Source of the DNA: an uncultured Muribaculaceae bacterium
GTDB lineage: Bacteria > Bacteroidota > Bacteroidia > Bacteroidales > Muribaculaceae
Direction: 5' to 3'
NCBI GenBank assembly: GCA_910577585.1
Contig: CAJTNN010000009.1
Coordinates: forward strand, 17,262-81,261
Length of the DNA stretch: 64,000 bases
The position numbers were made by a program, and so were the translations under genes. Below the pieces are notes generated by a model. It ran no database searches. It was not told the origin of the DNA and worked only from the letters and a program-made list of their open reading frames with translations. Positions 1 through 8,901 of the stretch are shown here, one piece after another (position 1 is the stretch's first letter; the number at the start of each line of letters is the position of its first letter).

Positions 1-469
1 GCGGCACCTGTATTCCTGTGCCGAATTGTGTGGTCGAGGGGTAGGAGGTGTTGCCATAGAAGAGGAATGTCGACACCACCGAACCATCAAGATTATCCAT
101 ATTCCCCACCGAGGGTGATTCGGCTCCTGAATAGAGCATCTTGATATTCTGGCGCTGGAAGCGGAAGTAGACCTTGTCCCCCTCTTCCGGACGGTCAGCC
201 ATGTCGCCACGGTCTACAATCTGCATATACACCGTACCATCCTCATCCATACGGTAGAAGGGGGCGTTCTCCCCCACCTCGAAGTTGCCATCTTCAGGAA
301 TCGAGGCCTCTACGCGCTTCTGAGCCAGAAACCAGTTGACGGCTTTCTCCTCATCACGCAGCAGGTCAGAGTAACTCTCGGTGTCTTTGCAGCCTGTCAG
401 GACGCCCCCCATCACGAGGGTGGCGAGGGCCAGACTGACGTTGTATAGTCGTTTGTTTGTCAGAATCAT
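1..469 (-). CDS. DUF4827-like lipoprotein, 3' part missing
   Basis: The reading frame starts at an ATG at 469 and runs off the left edge, so only the first 156 residues are seen. A hydrophobic signal ends in the lipobox LTGC (Cys27), so the product is a lipoprotein, probably of the outer membrane. After the cysteine come a segment with SYSDLLRDEE and KAVNWFLAQ and a beta-rich region with DRPEEGDKVYFRF. From memory this resembles the DUF4827 family of Bacteroidales lipoproteins, which often sit beside an NrnA-type gene as here; their function is unknown. The family name is inference. Confidence 0.72.
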   Translation of the reverse strand, partial: MILTNKRLYNVSLALATLVMGGVLTGCKDTESYSDLLRDEEKAVNWFLAQKRVEASIPEDGNFEVGENAPFYRMDEDGTVYMQIVDRGDMADRPEEGDKVYFRFQRQNIKMLYSGAESPSVGNMDNLDGSVVSTFLFYGNTSYPSTTQFGTGIQVP

Positions 470-609
470 GTTGCGGTTTTTGGGATTCTTTAATTTAGTC
501 CCTGTATCTATATAGATGTTGTTGTCATCTTTAAGTAAGTGCACGCTTAATCTATCCCGATTAATCTGTATTGTGCTTTACTCAAGAATGATATCCAACA
601 ACTTCATAA

Positions 610-1656
610 TCAGTATTCAAGTTTGTCGAGTTTATGCGGCAGATAATGCTTGAATGAGGGGAGTGCCTCGATAAGCATCCGCCGGCATTCTTCGAGAGTG
701 CCGTGAAACTCGGCGCCGGCAGCCTGACGATGGCCTCCGCCGCCGAAGAGGCGCTCGCACACCTCCGACACCGGGAAGTTGTCGACACTGCGGGCCGACA
801 CCTTGATGCAGTCGTCATCCTCACGCAGAAAGAATGAGCTCACGATGCCTCTCACATTGAGCGGCTTGTTGACCAATCCCTCGGAGTCGCCACGCTCGTA
901 ATGGAATCGGGCCAGCTCTTCAGAATTAATGGTGATTATCGCAGCCCGCATAGGCTCTACAATCTCAAGTTTCTCCATAATGGCGTAGGCGTGAAGCTTG
1001 AGGCTGTCCATCGACTGGGCAAGCAGAGCCTCGCGCACGATGCGCTCTTTGTCGACACCCTTCTCAAGCAGATGCATCAGCACCTCATATACTTCGGGAT
1101 TACGGCAGTTGACCGTAAAGTTGCGGGTGTCGGTGATCAATCCGGTGGCCAGACATGTGGCCGACTCGAGATTCATCTCCATATAGTAGCCCATCCCGGC
1201 GATGATGCGAAACATCAGCTCGCATGTGCTCGACATGTCGGGATATGAGAAGGTGAGGTCGCAGAAGGCGTCAGGGTCCTGATGATGGTCAATCATCACC
1301 TTGCGGCAGTCGGCCTCGGCCACTACCGGACCGAGTGAATCCTGACGCGAGGGCTTGTTGAAGTCGCAGCATATGATGAGGTCGGCCTCACCTATCAGGC
1401 GGCGGCAGAAGTCTTCATGGCGCGTGAACACCGACACCTCCTTGAAGCCCGGCATGAAGGCCAGCGACCTCGGCGGCTGGTCGGGCATGACCACACTGGC
1501 CCGTTTGCCAAGCCGGGTGAGCAGATGCCAGAGCCCTAACGTGCTCCCCACGGCATCACCGTCAGGACGCACATGCCCCGTGAGCACGATGCGGTCGCTG
1601 TCGGCTATCATCCGACGCAATGACTCGAGTGAGCCTTTATCGAGTATATTGTTCAT
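610..1656 (-). CDS. DHH-family phosphoesterase, NrnA-like
   Basis: A 348-residue protein of the DHH/DHHA1 family that includes NrnA, which degrades nanoRNA and dephosphorylates pAp. The N-terminal domain has the metal-binding GHVRPDGDAVGS motif (near residue 27) and the signature MIDHHQDP. The C-terminal DHHA1 domain ends with GGGGHRQAAGAEF. Length and domain order fit NrnA (about 310-350 residues), so a cytoplasmic 3'-5' exonuclease on very short RNA is likely. The DUF4827-like lipoprotein lies downstream on the same strand, 140 bp away. The upstream gap is shared with the divergent mazG. Substrate choice (oligoRNA, pAp or cyclic dinucleotide products) cannot be told from sequence. Confidence 0.88.
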   Translation of the reverse strand: MNNILDKGSLESLRRMIADSDRIVLTGHVRPDGDAVGSTLGLWHLLTRLGKRASVVMPDQPPRSLAFMPGFKEVSVFTRHEDFCRRLIGEADLIICCDFNKPSRQDSLGPVVAEADCRKVMIDHHQDPDAFCDLTFSYPDMSSTCELMFRIIAGMGYYMEMNLESATCLATGLITDTRNFTVNCRNPEVYEVLMHLLEKGVDKERIVREALLAQSMDSLKLHAYAIMEKLEIVEPMRAAIITINSEELARFHYERGDSEGLVNKPLNVRGIVSSFFLREDDDCIKVSARSVDNFPVSEVCERLFGGGGHRQAAGAEFHGTLEECRRMLIEALPSFKHYLPHKLDKLEY

Positions 1657-1760
1657 CTGTCGTAACTGTTTATCACTACACCCGGTGCTGACTCACATCA
1701 CGCTCCACGCCTGACATGACTTCACCACGCATCCGGGGCGATGCGATGTAATTCAACTCA

Positions 1761-1808
1761 CAAAGATAGTGAATTATTCTCACATTTCCGTTTTTTTAGC
1801 TAAATTTG
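1761..1808. promoter_or_regulatory. divergent -7 boxes between nrnA-like gene and mazG
   Basis: A minus-strand TATCTTTG (1768-1761) faces the DHH gene and a plus-strand TAAATTTG (1801-1808) faces mazG. Both match the Bacteroidales -7 consensus TAnnTTTG. Neither has a clear TTTG at the expected -33 spacing, so the assignment rests on the -7 boxes and their position. Confidence 0.5.
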
Positions 1809-1850
1809 CACTAAATAATATTTTTCCCTCCCATTTATCCCCCTTTTCAC

Positions 1851-2654
1851 ATGCATACAAGAGAAGAGAAACTTGAGGCCTTCGGCCGAATGCTTGATGT
1901 GCTCGATGAGCTGCGCGTCAAGTGCCCGTGGGATGCAAAGCAGACCAATGAGTCGCTGCGCCCCAACACTATCGAAGAGACCTTTGAACTCGCCGAGGCC
2001 CTGAGCCGCGACGACGCGATGAATATCAAGAAGGAGCTGGGCGATGTGCTGCTGCATATCGCGTTCTATTCGAAAATAGGTTCGGAAAAGGGTGATTTCG
2101 ATATCGCTGATGTCTGCAATGCTCTAACCGATAAACTGATCTTCCGGCACCCTCATGTGTTTGGCGAGGTAAAGGCTGACTCGGCTCAGCAGGTCATCGA
2201 GAACTGGGAGCAGATCAAACTCCGCGAGAAGGATGGCAACAAGACTGTGCTCGGGGGTGTCCCCTCGGCGCTGCCGGCTCTCATCAAGGCCAACCGCATC
2301 CAGGAGAAGGTGCGCAACGTGGGCTTCGACTGGGAGGAACCGTCGCAGATCTGGGATAAGGTGCAGGAGGAGATTGCCGAGGTGAAGGCTGAGATCGAAT
2401 CGGGCGACAAGCGGGCTCTGGAGATGGAGTTCGGCGACCTGCTGTTTGCCGTGGTCAATGCGGCGCGACTGTATGATGTCAACCCGGAGAACGCTCTTGA
2501 GCGCACCAACAAGAAGTTTATCGCCCGGTTCAACTATCTCGAGCAGGCATGCCGCGAGCGTGGACTGAATCTGCGCGAGATGTCGCTGGCCGAGATGGAT
2601 GCTATCTGGGATGAGGCGAAGCGCGCGCTGCACGACTCTGACTCCGAAAAATAA
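1851..2654 (+). CDS. mazG: MazG nucleoside triphosphate pyrophosphohydrolase
   Basis: 267 residues, close to the usual two-domain MazG length (E. coli about 263). MazG converts NTPs and dNTPs to NMPs plus pyrophosphate and is thought to clean the nucleotide pool. The first all-alpha MazG domain shows CPWDAKQTNESLRPNTIEE and KKELGDVLLHIAFYSK. The second shows EEPSQIWDKVQEEIAEV and EMEFGDLLFAVVNAAR, with paired acidic metal ligands in both. The ATG at 1851 begins MHTREEKLEAF, which aligns with family starts. topB follows after 51 bp on the same strand and may be cotranscribed. Confidence 0.95.
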   Translation: MHTREEKLEAFGRMLDVLDELRVKCPWDAKQTNESLRPNTIEETFELAEALSRDDAMNIKKELGDVLLHIAFYSKIGSEKGDFDIADVCNALTDKLIFRHPHVFGEVKADSAQQVIENWEQIKLREKDGNKTVLGGVPSALPALIKANRIQEKVRNVGFDWEEPSQIWDKVQEEIAEVKAEIESGDKRALEMEFGDLLFAVVNAARLYDVNPENALERTNKKFIARFNYLEQACRERGLNLREMSLAEMDAIWDEAKRALHDSDSEK

Positions 2655-2705
2655 TCCTTTCAATCACAGGCCTACTCTACTGTATAGGCTGACCATTACC
2701 GAAGA

Positions 2706-4535
2706 ATGATACTTTGCATTACCGAGAAACCCAGTGTGGCTGCCGACATTGCCCGCATCATCGGCGCCGGCGTGCGCCGCGACGGCTATTATGAGGGGGG
2801 CGACTATTGCGTCACCTGGACCTACGGTCACCTCTGCACCCTCAAGGAACCCGCCGACTATTCTCCCTACTGGAAGAGCTGGACACTGGCTTATCTGCCG
2901 ATGATCCCGCCCAGATTCGGCATTAAGGTGATTCCACAACAGAGCATCGAGCGACAGTTTCATGTCATTGAGTCTCTGATAGCCAAGGCAAGCGAGATCA
3001 TCAATTGCGGTGATGCCGGACAGGAGGGTGAGCTTATCCAGCGGTGGGTGATGCAGAAGGCGGGGTGCCGCATTCCGGTGAAACGCCTATGGATCTCTTC
3101 GCTCACTGATGATGCCATCCGCGAGGGATTCCGCAACCTGCGCCCGGAGGCCGACCTGAAATCGCTCTATGAGGCGGGGCTCTGCCGGGCTATCGGCGAC
3201 TGGATTCTCGGCATCAACGCCACACGCCTTTATACGCTGAAGTATGGGCGCCGCCCGCAGATTCTCTCGGTAGGACGGGTGCAGACCCCTACTCTGGCTC
3301 TTGTGGTGCGCCGCCAGCAGGAGATCGAGAATTTCGTGCCAAAGGACACCTGGGAGTTGAAGACGAAGTATCGGCAGGTGACCTTCTCGGCCACTTCAAA
3401 GGGTTTCGATGCGCAACCGAAGGCTCAAAAGGCGCTCGATGCCATCATAGGGAAACCCTTCACAATCACTGACTGCCAGAAGAAACGCGGCACTGAGGCT
3501 CCGCCACGTCTTTACGACCTGACCTCGCTGCAGGTGGATTGCAACAAGAAACTCGGCATAGGCGTCGACGACTCTCTAAAAATCATCCAGTCGCTTTATG
3601 AGAAAAAGGTGTCTACCTACCCGCGTGTCGACACCACCTATCTCACCGACGATATCTATCCCAAATGTGGCCCCATACTGCTCGGTCTGCAACAGTATGC
3701 CGACCTCGTGGAGCCGCTGAAGGGACGGTCGCTGAAGAAGACCAAGAAGGTGTTCGACAACTCGAAGGTCACCGACCACCATGCCATTATCCCCACCGGA
3801 CAACCGCTGCCGTCTAATCTCTCCGAACTGGAGCGCAAGGTGTTCGATCTCATCGCGCGCCGCTTTATCGCGGTGTTCTATCCGGATTGTTCTTTCGAAC
3901 AGACTACGGTGCTGGGGAGCGTGGAGTCTACAAAATTCAAGGCTACGGGGCGCGTCATCACCAACCCGGGGTGGAAAACCATCTATGCCAAGGATGCTCC
4001 CGCCGAAAATGACGATGAGCCCGCAGCGGCAAAACAGGATAAGGATAGCGACACCCAGGAGATGCCGCAATTCACCAAGGGTGAATCCGGGCCCCACGAG
4101 CCATTTCTGGGCAAGAAGACCTCGCAACCCCCGAAACTCTACACCGAGGGCACGCTGCTGAAGGCGATGGAGACGGCGGGATCGCAGGTGGAGGATGAGG
4201 ACCTGCGCGAGGCGCTGAAGGCCAACGGCATCGGCCGACCCTCGACGCGTGCCTCAATTATCGAGACTCTCTATAAACGCGGTTATATCGAACGCGTCAG
4301 AAAATCATTGCGCCCGACCCAGGCGGGAATCGACTTGATAGCGACTATCAAGGTCGAGCTGCTGAAAAGCGCCGAACTCACCGGCATATGGGAAAATCGT
4401 CTGCGCATGATCGAGCGCGGCGACTATGAGCCTCAGGAGTTTATCAACCAGCTCAAGCAAATGATCACGACCATCACCAGCGAGGTACTCAAGGACAATT
4501 CAAGCATCCGCATCGAGGCCAACGTACCATCTTAA
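2706..4535 (+). CDS. topB: DNA topoisomerase III (type IA)
   Basis: A 609-residue type IA topoisomerase of the TopB group, which cuts and rejoins one DNA strand through a tyrosine. The TOPRIM domain begins at once (ITEKPSVAADIA, residues 5-16). The acidic cluster reads DAGQEGE (103-109), with glycine where E. coli Top III has the second Asp; I believe this variant is frequent in Bacteroidetes TopB. The active-site segment is STYPRVDTTYL with Tyr305 as nucleophile. The GIGRPSTRASIIETLYKRGYI block near residue 504 is typical of the family. There is no C-terminal zinc-finger extension. Its partner is usually a RecQ-type helicase, not seen here. Confidence 0.95.
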   Translation: MILCITEKPSVAADIARIIGAGVRRDGYYEGGDYCVTWTYGHLCTLKEPADYSPYWKSWTLAYLPMIPPRFGIKVIPQQSIERQFHVIESLIAKASEIINCGDAGQEGELIQRWVMQKAGCRIPVKRLWISSLTDDAIREGFRNLRPEADLKSLYEAGLCRAIGDWILGINATRLYTLKYGRRPQILSVGRVQTPTLALVVRRQQEIENFVPKDTWELKTKYRQVTFSATSKGFDAQPKAQKALDAIIGKPFTITDCQKKRGTEAPPRLYDLTSLQVDCNKKLGIGVDDSLKIIQSLYEKKVSTYPRVDTTYLTDDIYPKCGPILLGLQQYADLVEPLKGRSLKKTKKVFDNSKVTDHHAIIPTGQPLPSNLSELERKVFDLIARRFIAVFYPDCSFEQTTVLGSVESTKFKATGRVITNPGWKTIYAKDAPAENDDEPAAAKQDKDSDTQEMPQFTKGESGPHEPFLGKKTSQPPKLYTEGTLLKAMETAGSQVEDEDLREALKANGIGRPSTRASIIETLYKRGYIERVRKSLRPTQAGIDLIATIKVELLKSAELTGIWENRLRMIERGDYEPQEFINQLKQMITTITSEVLKDNSSIRIEANVPS

Positions 4536-4551
4536 GCATCTCTCTATAAAC

Positions 4552-4599
4552 TAATTATCTCTCTGTAATGAGCTGAAGCTCATTACAGAGAGATAATTA
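4552..4599. terminator. perfect 23-bp inverted repeat after topB
   Basis: Arms 4552-4574 and 4577-4599 are perfectly complementary with a 2-base spacer. The hairpin lies 17 bp past the topB stop and could end its transcript, although no T-run follows. Its outer ends (TAATTATCTCTC and GAGAGATAATTA) resemble the ends of the MITE-like family at 33.1, 34.7 and 40.0 kb (TAAGTATCTCTC form), so it may be a relative. Confidence 0.6.
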
Positions 4600-4621
4600 C
4601 CTAATACTGATTATATCTCAC

Positions 4622-4849
4622 ATGGATAGAAACCTTCTTTGGCAATATGCCATAGTCATACTGCTCATTCTGGCGGCTATAGCCAGAATCATATGGAGTC
4701 TTTCGAAGAAAAACCGCCGCAAGGGGGGCGGCTGCTGCGGTTGCTCGCTGGCGGATTTGTGCCACGACTTCCGACCTCAGTCGCCGCGCTCGCGCAAACA
4801 TCCCGACAAGCCGGCGTCTGACTCCTGCAAATGTCACCACACTACATAG
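4622..4849 (+). CDS. small Cys-rich membrane protein (FeoB-associated type)
   Basis: A 75-residue protein with one N-terminal membrane helix (LLWQYAIVILLILAAIARII), a basic stretch (KKNRRKGGG), the cysteine motif CCGCSLADLC and a Cys-containing tail (CKCHH). This layout resembles the short FeoB-associated cysteine-rich membrane proteins, thought to sit beside the ferrous iron transporter. No feoA or feoB gene is nearby, so an iron role is only suggested. Its 3' end overlaps the convergent neighbour by 16 bp. Confidence 0.6.
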   Translation: MDRNLLWQYAIVILLILAAIARIIWSLSKKNRRKGGGCCGCSLADLCHDFRPQSPRSRKHPDKPASDSCKCHHTT

Positions 4850-5109
4850 GCGGCAATCCATTCGCCGATGAAGGCAAAGAGGAATAGCAGACCAAACACG
4901 AAGGCCCACGTATTGAGTTTCTGGGCTACAAATCTGTTGATGTTGCGCAGATACACCACAAGCAGATTCAGGAAAGCGGCCATGAATATGCAGAACACAT
5001 CGATATAGAACCACCATGCGATGCGCATCTTGAATGTGGCCACAAGGTATATGAGCACAAGGATAAAGGCTGCCCATGCGGCACCTTTTGATTGGAAAAA
5101 TCTCTTCAT
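4834..5109 (-). CDS. small integral membrane protein, function unknown
   Basis: 91 residues with about three hydrophobic spans: AAWAAFILVLIYLVATF, IAWWFYIDVFCIFMAAFLNL and WAFVFGLLFLFAFIGEW. There is no signal peptidase site and no recognisable domain. It begins MKRFFQSKG, which favours a positive-inside N-terminus. Its 3' end overlaps the convergent Cys-rich gene by 16 bp. The Spi-domain gene ends the minus-strand group just upstream, 46 bp away. I do not recognise the family. Confidence 0.6.
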   Translation of the reverse strand: MKRFFQSKGAAWAAFILVLIYLVATFKMRIAWWFYIDVFCIFMAAFLNLLVVYLRNINRFVAQKLNTWAFVFGLLFLFAFIGEWIAAYVVW

Positions 5110-5155
5110 TCGTATGTAGTTTTTATCGGCTCCTTTGCGGGAGCGGGTGGAGGAA

Positions 5156-6304
5156 TTAACGGTAAAGTTTCACTCCGTAGGGATACCCTGACTCGCCGTA
5201 GATGATGGCGAAGTAGAACCCTGCCGGCTCTGACTCGATATTTATGTGGGCCATGGGCTGCCCTTTGTAGGTGGCGCGACCTATGTAGCTGCCGTTGAGA
5301 TTATATATCATGGCCAGCACGGCATTCTCAGGGAGCAGCACATCGAAGTGGCCGGCTCCGGCGCTTCGCACACTCACTTCATCGCCGATGGCGGGTATGG
5401 CCGCAGCAGCCTCGTCGGCCGCACGGGTCTGCGCCTCTACCTCAGCCATGAAACTGTCGTAAAACTCGAAGGGTGTCTCTTCCGGCTCAGGCTCGGGGGT
5501 ATAGGTGGGCGAGCTTAAGAGGGCTACCTGACGGTCGCCGAGATATTCGGCTGCGTTGAGCCGCAGGAGCCAGTCGTTGGGCCGGTCGAACATTATGCGG
5601 AACATACTCCCCTTCCGCCCATGCACCACGGCCGGAGTGAGCACCTTGCGCGTGTCGACCTCGCCGATGGCCACACTCCCTTCGCGGCGCTGATGGTCGG
5701 CCACAAGTGCCTCCCATTGGGCGGGGGTATACATAGCCGAGAAGTTGCCGTCGCGCGAGTCATCGGGTGTGTAGAGAAGGTTGTCAAGGTCGGCGTATGC
5801 CTCGGCAGGGGTCAGCGAGGGGTCGGTGGCATCGTAGGGGGCATCAAGTAATCCCACCACATATGCCGGATAATCCTGCCAGGCCTCGATGGCCTCCTGC
5901 GGCACGCGCGAATCATAGCGTATCATCTCTATATCATGGGCATACCCCTTGAGCCAGGCTCGTTCGGATTCGCTGAGCCGGTCGGCGTCGAAGTTGCTTT
6001 TCAGACTGTAGCCGAGTATGGGGAAGGTCTTGTTTTCGGCTGAGATAATCACGAAGCCTCCGCGCTGCTGATTGTAGACGTAGAAGGGGGTGAAGAGGCG
6101 GTCGGTGGTGAGGCGCTTGCCGGTGTAGGCGAGTTTCACGGGGGCCGTCTGCTCATGGTAGGCCTGGTTGAAAAACTGCTGGGCAAGTGCTTTGGCCTCT
6201 TTCTGGCTTACGGTCTCGGCCATGGCAGTGCCCCCCGCAGCCATGCCGAGAAGCAGGCCGCAGAGTGAGCATCTGATAATATGTGAGGGGAGTCTTCGAT
6301 TCAT
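5156..6304 (-). CDS. secreted Spi-domain protein without a peptidase domain
   Basis: About 382 residues from the ATG at 6304 (MNRRLPSHII), chosen over an in-frame ATG 45 bp upstream because it gives a normal signal peptide ending near AMA-ET. Residues after the signal (QKEAKALAQQFFNQAYH, FYVYNQQRGGFVIISAENKT, ILGYSLKSNFD) match the Spi/propeptide domain that precedes or inhibits streptopain-like C10 peptidases. No catalytic Cys/His domain follows. The C-terminus (VLAMIYNLNGSYIGR, GFYFAIIYGESGYPYGVKL) resembles a type IX secretion sorting tail. It could be a stand-alone inhibitor or a decayed protease. An upstream minus-strand -7 box TAAGTTTG lies at 6412-6405. Confidence 0.7.
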   Translation of the reverse strand: MNRRLPSHIIRCSLCGLLLGMAAGGTAMAETVSQKEAKALAQQFFNQAYHEQTAPVKLAYTGKRLTTDRLFTPFYVYNQQRGGFVIISAENKTFPILGYSLKSNFDADRLSESERAWLKGYAHDIEMIRYDSRVPQEAIEAWQDYPAYVVGLLDAPYDATDPSLTPAEAYADLDNLLYTPDDSRDGNFSAMYTPAQWEALVADHQRREGSVAIGEVDTRKVLTPAVVHGRKGSMFRIMFDRPNDWLLRLNAAEYLGDRQVALLSSPTYTPEPEPEETPFEFYDSFMAEVEAQTRAADEAAAAIPAIGDEVSVRSAGAGHFDVLLPENAVLAMIYNLNGSYIGRATYKGQPMAHINIESEPAGFYFAIIYGESGYPYGVKLYR

Positions 6305-6456
6305 ACTCTTTGGTTTTGTGAGGGGTGTCTCACCGCAAGGCAGCCGCATTATCTTGCCCGCACTTGAACGGGGACACCTCTTGATATAATAACGCCCGAA
6401 AGAGCAAACTTATTGAGTCTATTTGCACTGTAGTGAGAGCTATGTAATGTGAGGCG

Positions 6457-7374
6457 TCACTCCACATGCAGCTTCATCGTGGCGCGCTCCTGACGCATCA
6501 GCTGCCAGGAGTTGATGATATTCTGCCAGGCTATGTAGGCGGCGGGGGCGATGGAGGCTATGGGGTTCATGTAGGCAAGGGCGAGCCACACTGCAAGCAC
6601 CGTGTTCTTCTGCATCAGCGATTGCCCACCGCTGACGGGGTCGCCGAAGCGGCGACCGAACCTGCGTCCCACCACAAACTGCACAAGGCATGCCGCCAGA
6701 GCACCCAGACAGAGCCACACCATGGTGAGCGTGTTCTCGGGACGCCAGTTGCGTATGGCGAAGCTCACACAACTCCCCACAATTATGAATAGTGCCACAG
6801 CCCAGAGATAGAAGGATATCTGCTGATGTCCAAGCACCTTCTCATGGAGCCGGGGCGATATCCGGCGGAATATCAGTGCCGCGGCCAGCGGACCGAGCAG
6901 CAACGGCACTACCTGCACCATAATCTTGAGGAATGATTGCGTGAAGGTCATGTCGGGGGCATCACCTATCCAGGCCAGCACTATCGGACCCGCTGCAGCC
7001 ACTGCCAGATTGCAGAGCAGCGAGTAGGCGGCCACCTTTGATATGCTGCCGCCAAGCATCGACGTTATCACCGGTGCAGCAGTGGCCGTAGGCACAAACA
7101 CACATATGAATACACCCTCGGCCACCGTGTGGTCCCACCACACGAGGAGGCCGTAGACCACGGCGCTCAGTCCGAACTGTATCGCCAGCAACAACACCTC
7201 CTCCTTCGTGAGCTTGAAATCCTTCAGCCGCAGCTTGCAGTAGGTGATGAAGAGCATCGCAAAAATCAGATACGGAGAGAGAAATGTGAGATATCCCATC
7301 CATTGATGGAATATGGCGCCCCCCACAAGGGCGATAGGCAACATCAGTGTCTTGTTGTGTACAAGCCGTTTCAT
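6457..7374 (-). CDS. BASS-family (bile acid:sodium symporter-like) transporter
   Basis: 305 residues with about nine or ten membrane spans. The C-terminal block (SLMQKNTVLAVWLALAYMNP, then YIAWQNIINSWQ) is characteristic of bile acid:sodium symporter family proteins, as is VFVPTATAAPVITSMLGG earlier on. Family members move bile acids, pantoate, pyruvate or other organic anions with sodium. The substrate here is unknown. It starts 16 bp after the mtnN stop on the same strand, so the two probably form an operon, perhaps linking it to a by-product of the methyl cycle, though that is speculation. Confidence 0.8.
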   Translation of the reverse strand: MKRLVHNKTLMLPIALVGGAIFHQWMGYLTFLSPYLIFAMLFITYCKLRLKDFKLTKEEVLLLAIQFGLSAVVYGLLVWWDHTVAEGVFICVFVPTATAAPVITSMLGGSISKVAAYSLLCNLAVAAAGPIVLAWIGDAPDMTFTQSFLKIMVQVVPLLLGPLAAALIFRRISPRLHEKVLGHQQISFYLWAVALFIIVGSCVSFAIRNWRPENTLTMVWLCLGALAACLVQFVVGRRFGRRFGDPVSGGQSLMQKNTVLAVWLALAYMNPIASIAPAAYIAWQNIINSWQLMRQERATMKLHVE

Positions 7375-7390
7375 CGCGCAAATTCTCTTC

Positions 7391-8074
7391 TTACTTTAGA
7401 TCTTGCAGGATGGCGCTCACGGCCTTGAAGGTGGCGAGGGGAGCGTCGCTCCAGAAATTTTTGTATTGGTCGATGTTCTCGCCCTGTCCGGGGGTGTCGC
7501 TGACTACCCGGATTATGGCAAATTCCACCCCCTCTCCTTTGCAAGTCTGGGCAATGGCAGCCGATTCCATGTCGACGGCCACGGCGTCGGGGTATATCTC
7601 GTGGATGCGCGATATCTCTTCGGCGTGCGAGATGAAGGTGTCGCCGGTGGCTATCAGTCCGTAGCTTACGTTTTCACCCTCCAGTACTCTCTTGGCTGTC
7701 TGCAGAACTGCGGCAGAGGGAGTGAGCAGACGCGGATAACCGTCGGCGGCGCCGGGCTCGGTGCCGGGGCCACACCATACGTCATGATAGGCTACTTCGC
7801 CGGCCACAAGGAGTCCGCCGATGCCGAGCGGTCCGGCGCCACCGGCCACACCTGAGTTAATCACCAGCTGCGGCCCGAAGGCGCGGATTATCTTATAGGT
7901 GTTGAGGGCGGCGTTGACCTTACCGATGCCGCACTTGGCCAACACCACTTCATGCTCGCCGATGCGCCCGGCGAGGCATTCCACATCATCGGCTTTTACG
8001 GATTTCGCGTCGTGAAGCAACCCTTTGAGCAGCGCCATCTCTTTGTCCATGGCTGCCAATATCGCTATCTTCAT
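7391..8074 (-). CDS. mtnN: 5'-methylthioadenosine/S-adenosylhomocysteine nucleosidase
   Basis: 227 residues, the normal length. The enzyme splits MTA and SAH to adenine plus the thioribose sugar, recycling products of methylation and polyamine synthesis and feeding LuxS. The N-terminus MKIAILAAMDKEMALLKGLL is typical. The substrate region VINSGVAGGAGP, the acidic/Met motif VAVDMESAAIAQTC and VRVVSDTPGQ all match the family. It is the first gene of a likely two-gene operon with the BASS transporter. A minus-strand -7 box TAATTTTG lies at 8176-8169, with no clear -33 box. Confidence 0.95.
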   Translation of the reverse strand: MKIAILAAMDKEMALLKGLLHDAKSVKADDVECLAGRIGEHEVVLAKCGIGKVNAALNTYKIIRAFGPQLVINSGVAGGAGPLGIGGLLVAGEVAYHDVWCGPGTEPGAADGYPRLLTPSAAVLQTAKRVLEGENVSYGLIATGDTFISHAEEISRIHEIYPDAVAVDMESAAIAQTCKGEGVEFAIIRVVSDTPGQGENIDQYKNFWSDAPLATFKAVSAILQDLK

Positions 8075-8238
8075 ATCTTATGTCAGTTTTTATCTTTAGT
8101 CGTGTCGTTATGGAGATTTCAACCTCTCTCTTGCGACTGCCGCACCTTTGAGCCCGGCAATCAACCTGCAAAATTACTAAAATTCCATCGCATCGCGCAC
8201 CGATTATCATATTTTATCGGTGTATTTTATCCGCGATA

Positions 8239-8270
8239 TTTGTTTTTATTATGGTATTTACATAATTTTG
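8239..8270 (+). promoter_or_regulatory. promoter for the Sua5/YrdC gene
   Basis: TTTG (8239-8242), a 20-base spacer and TAATTTTG (8263-8270) match the Bacteroidales consensus. The start codon is at 8293, so the 5' leader is very short, roughly 15 nt. Confidence 0.75.
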
Positions 8271-8292
8271 CCTATCTAAAAAAATTGTTGCT

Positions 8293-8901
8293 ATGGATAT
8301 TCTCAAGATATGGAACGATAATCCGTCAGACCGCCAGGCGCGCGATGTGGCCAACCTTATCGCTCAGGGTGAGCTCGTAATCATCCCCACCGACTCTGTC
8401 TATGCCATCGTGTGCGATGCGCTTAACCCTAAGGCTATCGAGGCGCTGTGCCGACTGAAGGGGTTGAATCCGGATAAGAACAATCTGTCGATTTTATGCT
8501 CCGACATTTCGATGGCGGCCGATTATGCACATATCGAGAATCAAGGGTTCCGTCTGCTGAAGCAGTACACACCAGGGCCATTCACGTTCCTGTTCCGGGC
8601 TGGGCGCAATCTTCCTCGCCCGTTCAAGGGGCGCAAGACCGCCGGCGTGAGAATACCTGATTCGCTGACTGCGCGCAAGATAGTGGAGGCTCTTGGTCAT
8701 CCGTTGCTGACAACTTCCATCATATTCGATGACTCTGATGAGGCGCGCGAACCGGAACTCATCGCCGAACGCTACGCCTCGTCGGGCGTAGCCCTCACTG
8801 TCGATGCCGGCCCCGGCGGCGAAGAGTACTCCACCATAGTAGACTGCACCGACGACGCCGACCCCCACATAACCCGCCAAGGGAAAGGCCAACTCGATTA
8901 A
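8293..8901 (+). CDS. L-threonylcarbamoyladenylate synthase (Sua5/YciO/YrdC)
   Basis: 202 residues. Family members make threonylcarbamoyl-AMP from threonine, bicarbonate and ATP for the t6A37 modification of ANN-decoding tRNAs. Visible are IPTDSVYAIVCDALN, the RLKGLNPDKNNLSILC block, PGPFTFLFRAGRNLPRPFKG and VGVRIPDS-like AGVRIPDSLTARKI, then the product-binding TTSIIFDD. It has the single YrdC domain without the Sua5 C-terminal extension. YciO-type paralogues of unclear function share this layout, so the exact activity is likely but not certain. Confidence 0.88.
   Translation: MDILKIWNDNPSDRQARDVANLIAQGELVIIPTDSVYAIVCDALNPKAIEALCRLKGLNPDKNNLSILCSDISMAADYAHIENQGFRLLKQYTPGPFTFLFRAGRNLPRPFKGRKTAGVRIPDSLTARKIVEALGHPLLTTSIIFDDSDEAREPELIAERYASSGVALTVDAGPGGEEYSTIVDCTDDADPHITRQGKGQLD

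Noticed and set aside
103..109. Loss of TopB activity because of the altered DxD motif (residue numbers of the TopB protein, gene at 2706)
   Set aside because: The DAGQEGE variant is, from memory, frequent in Bacteroidetes TopB, and the tyrosine and other motifs are intact.
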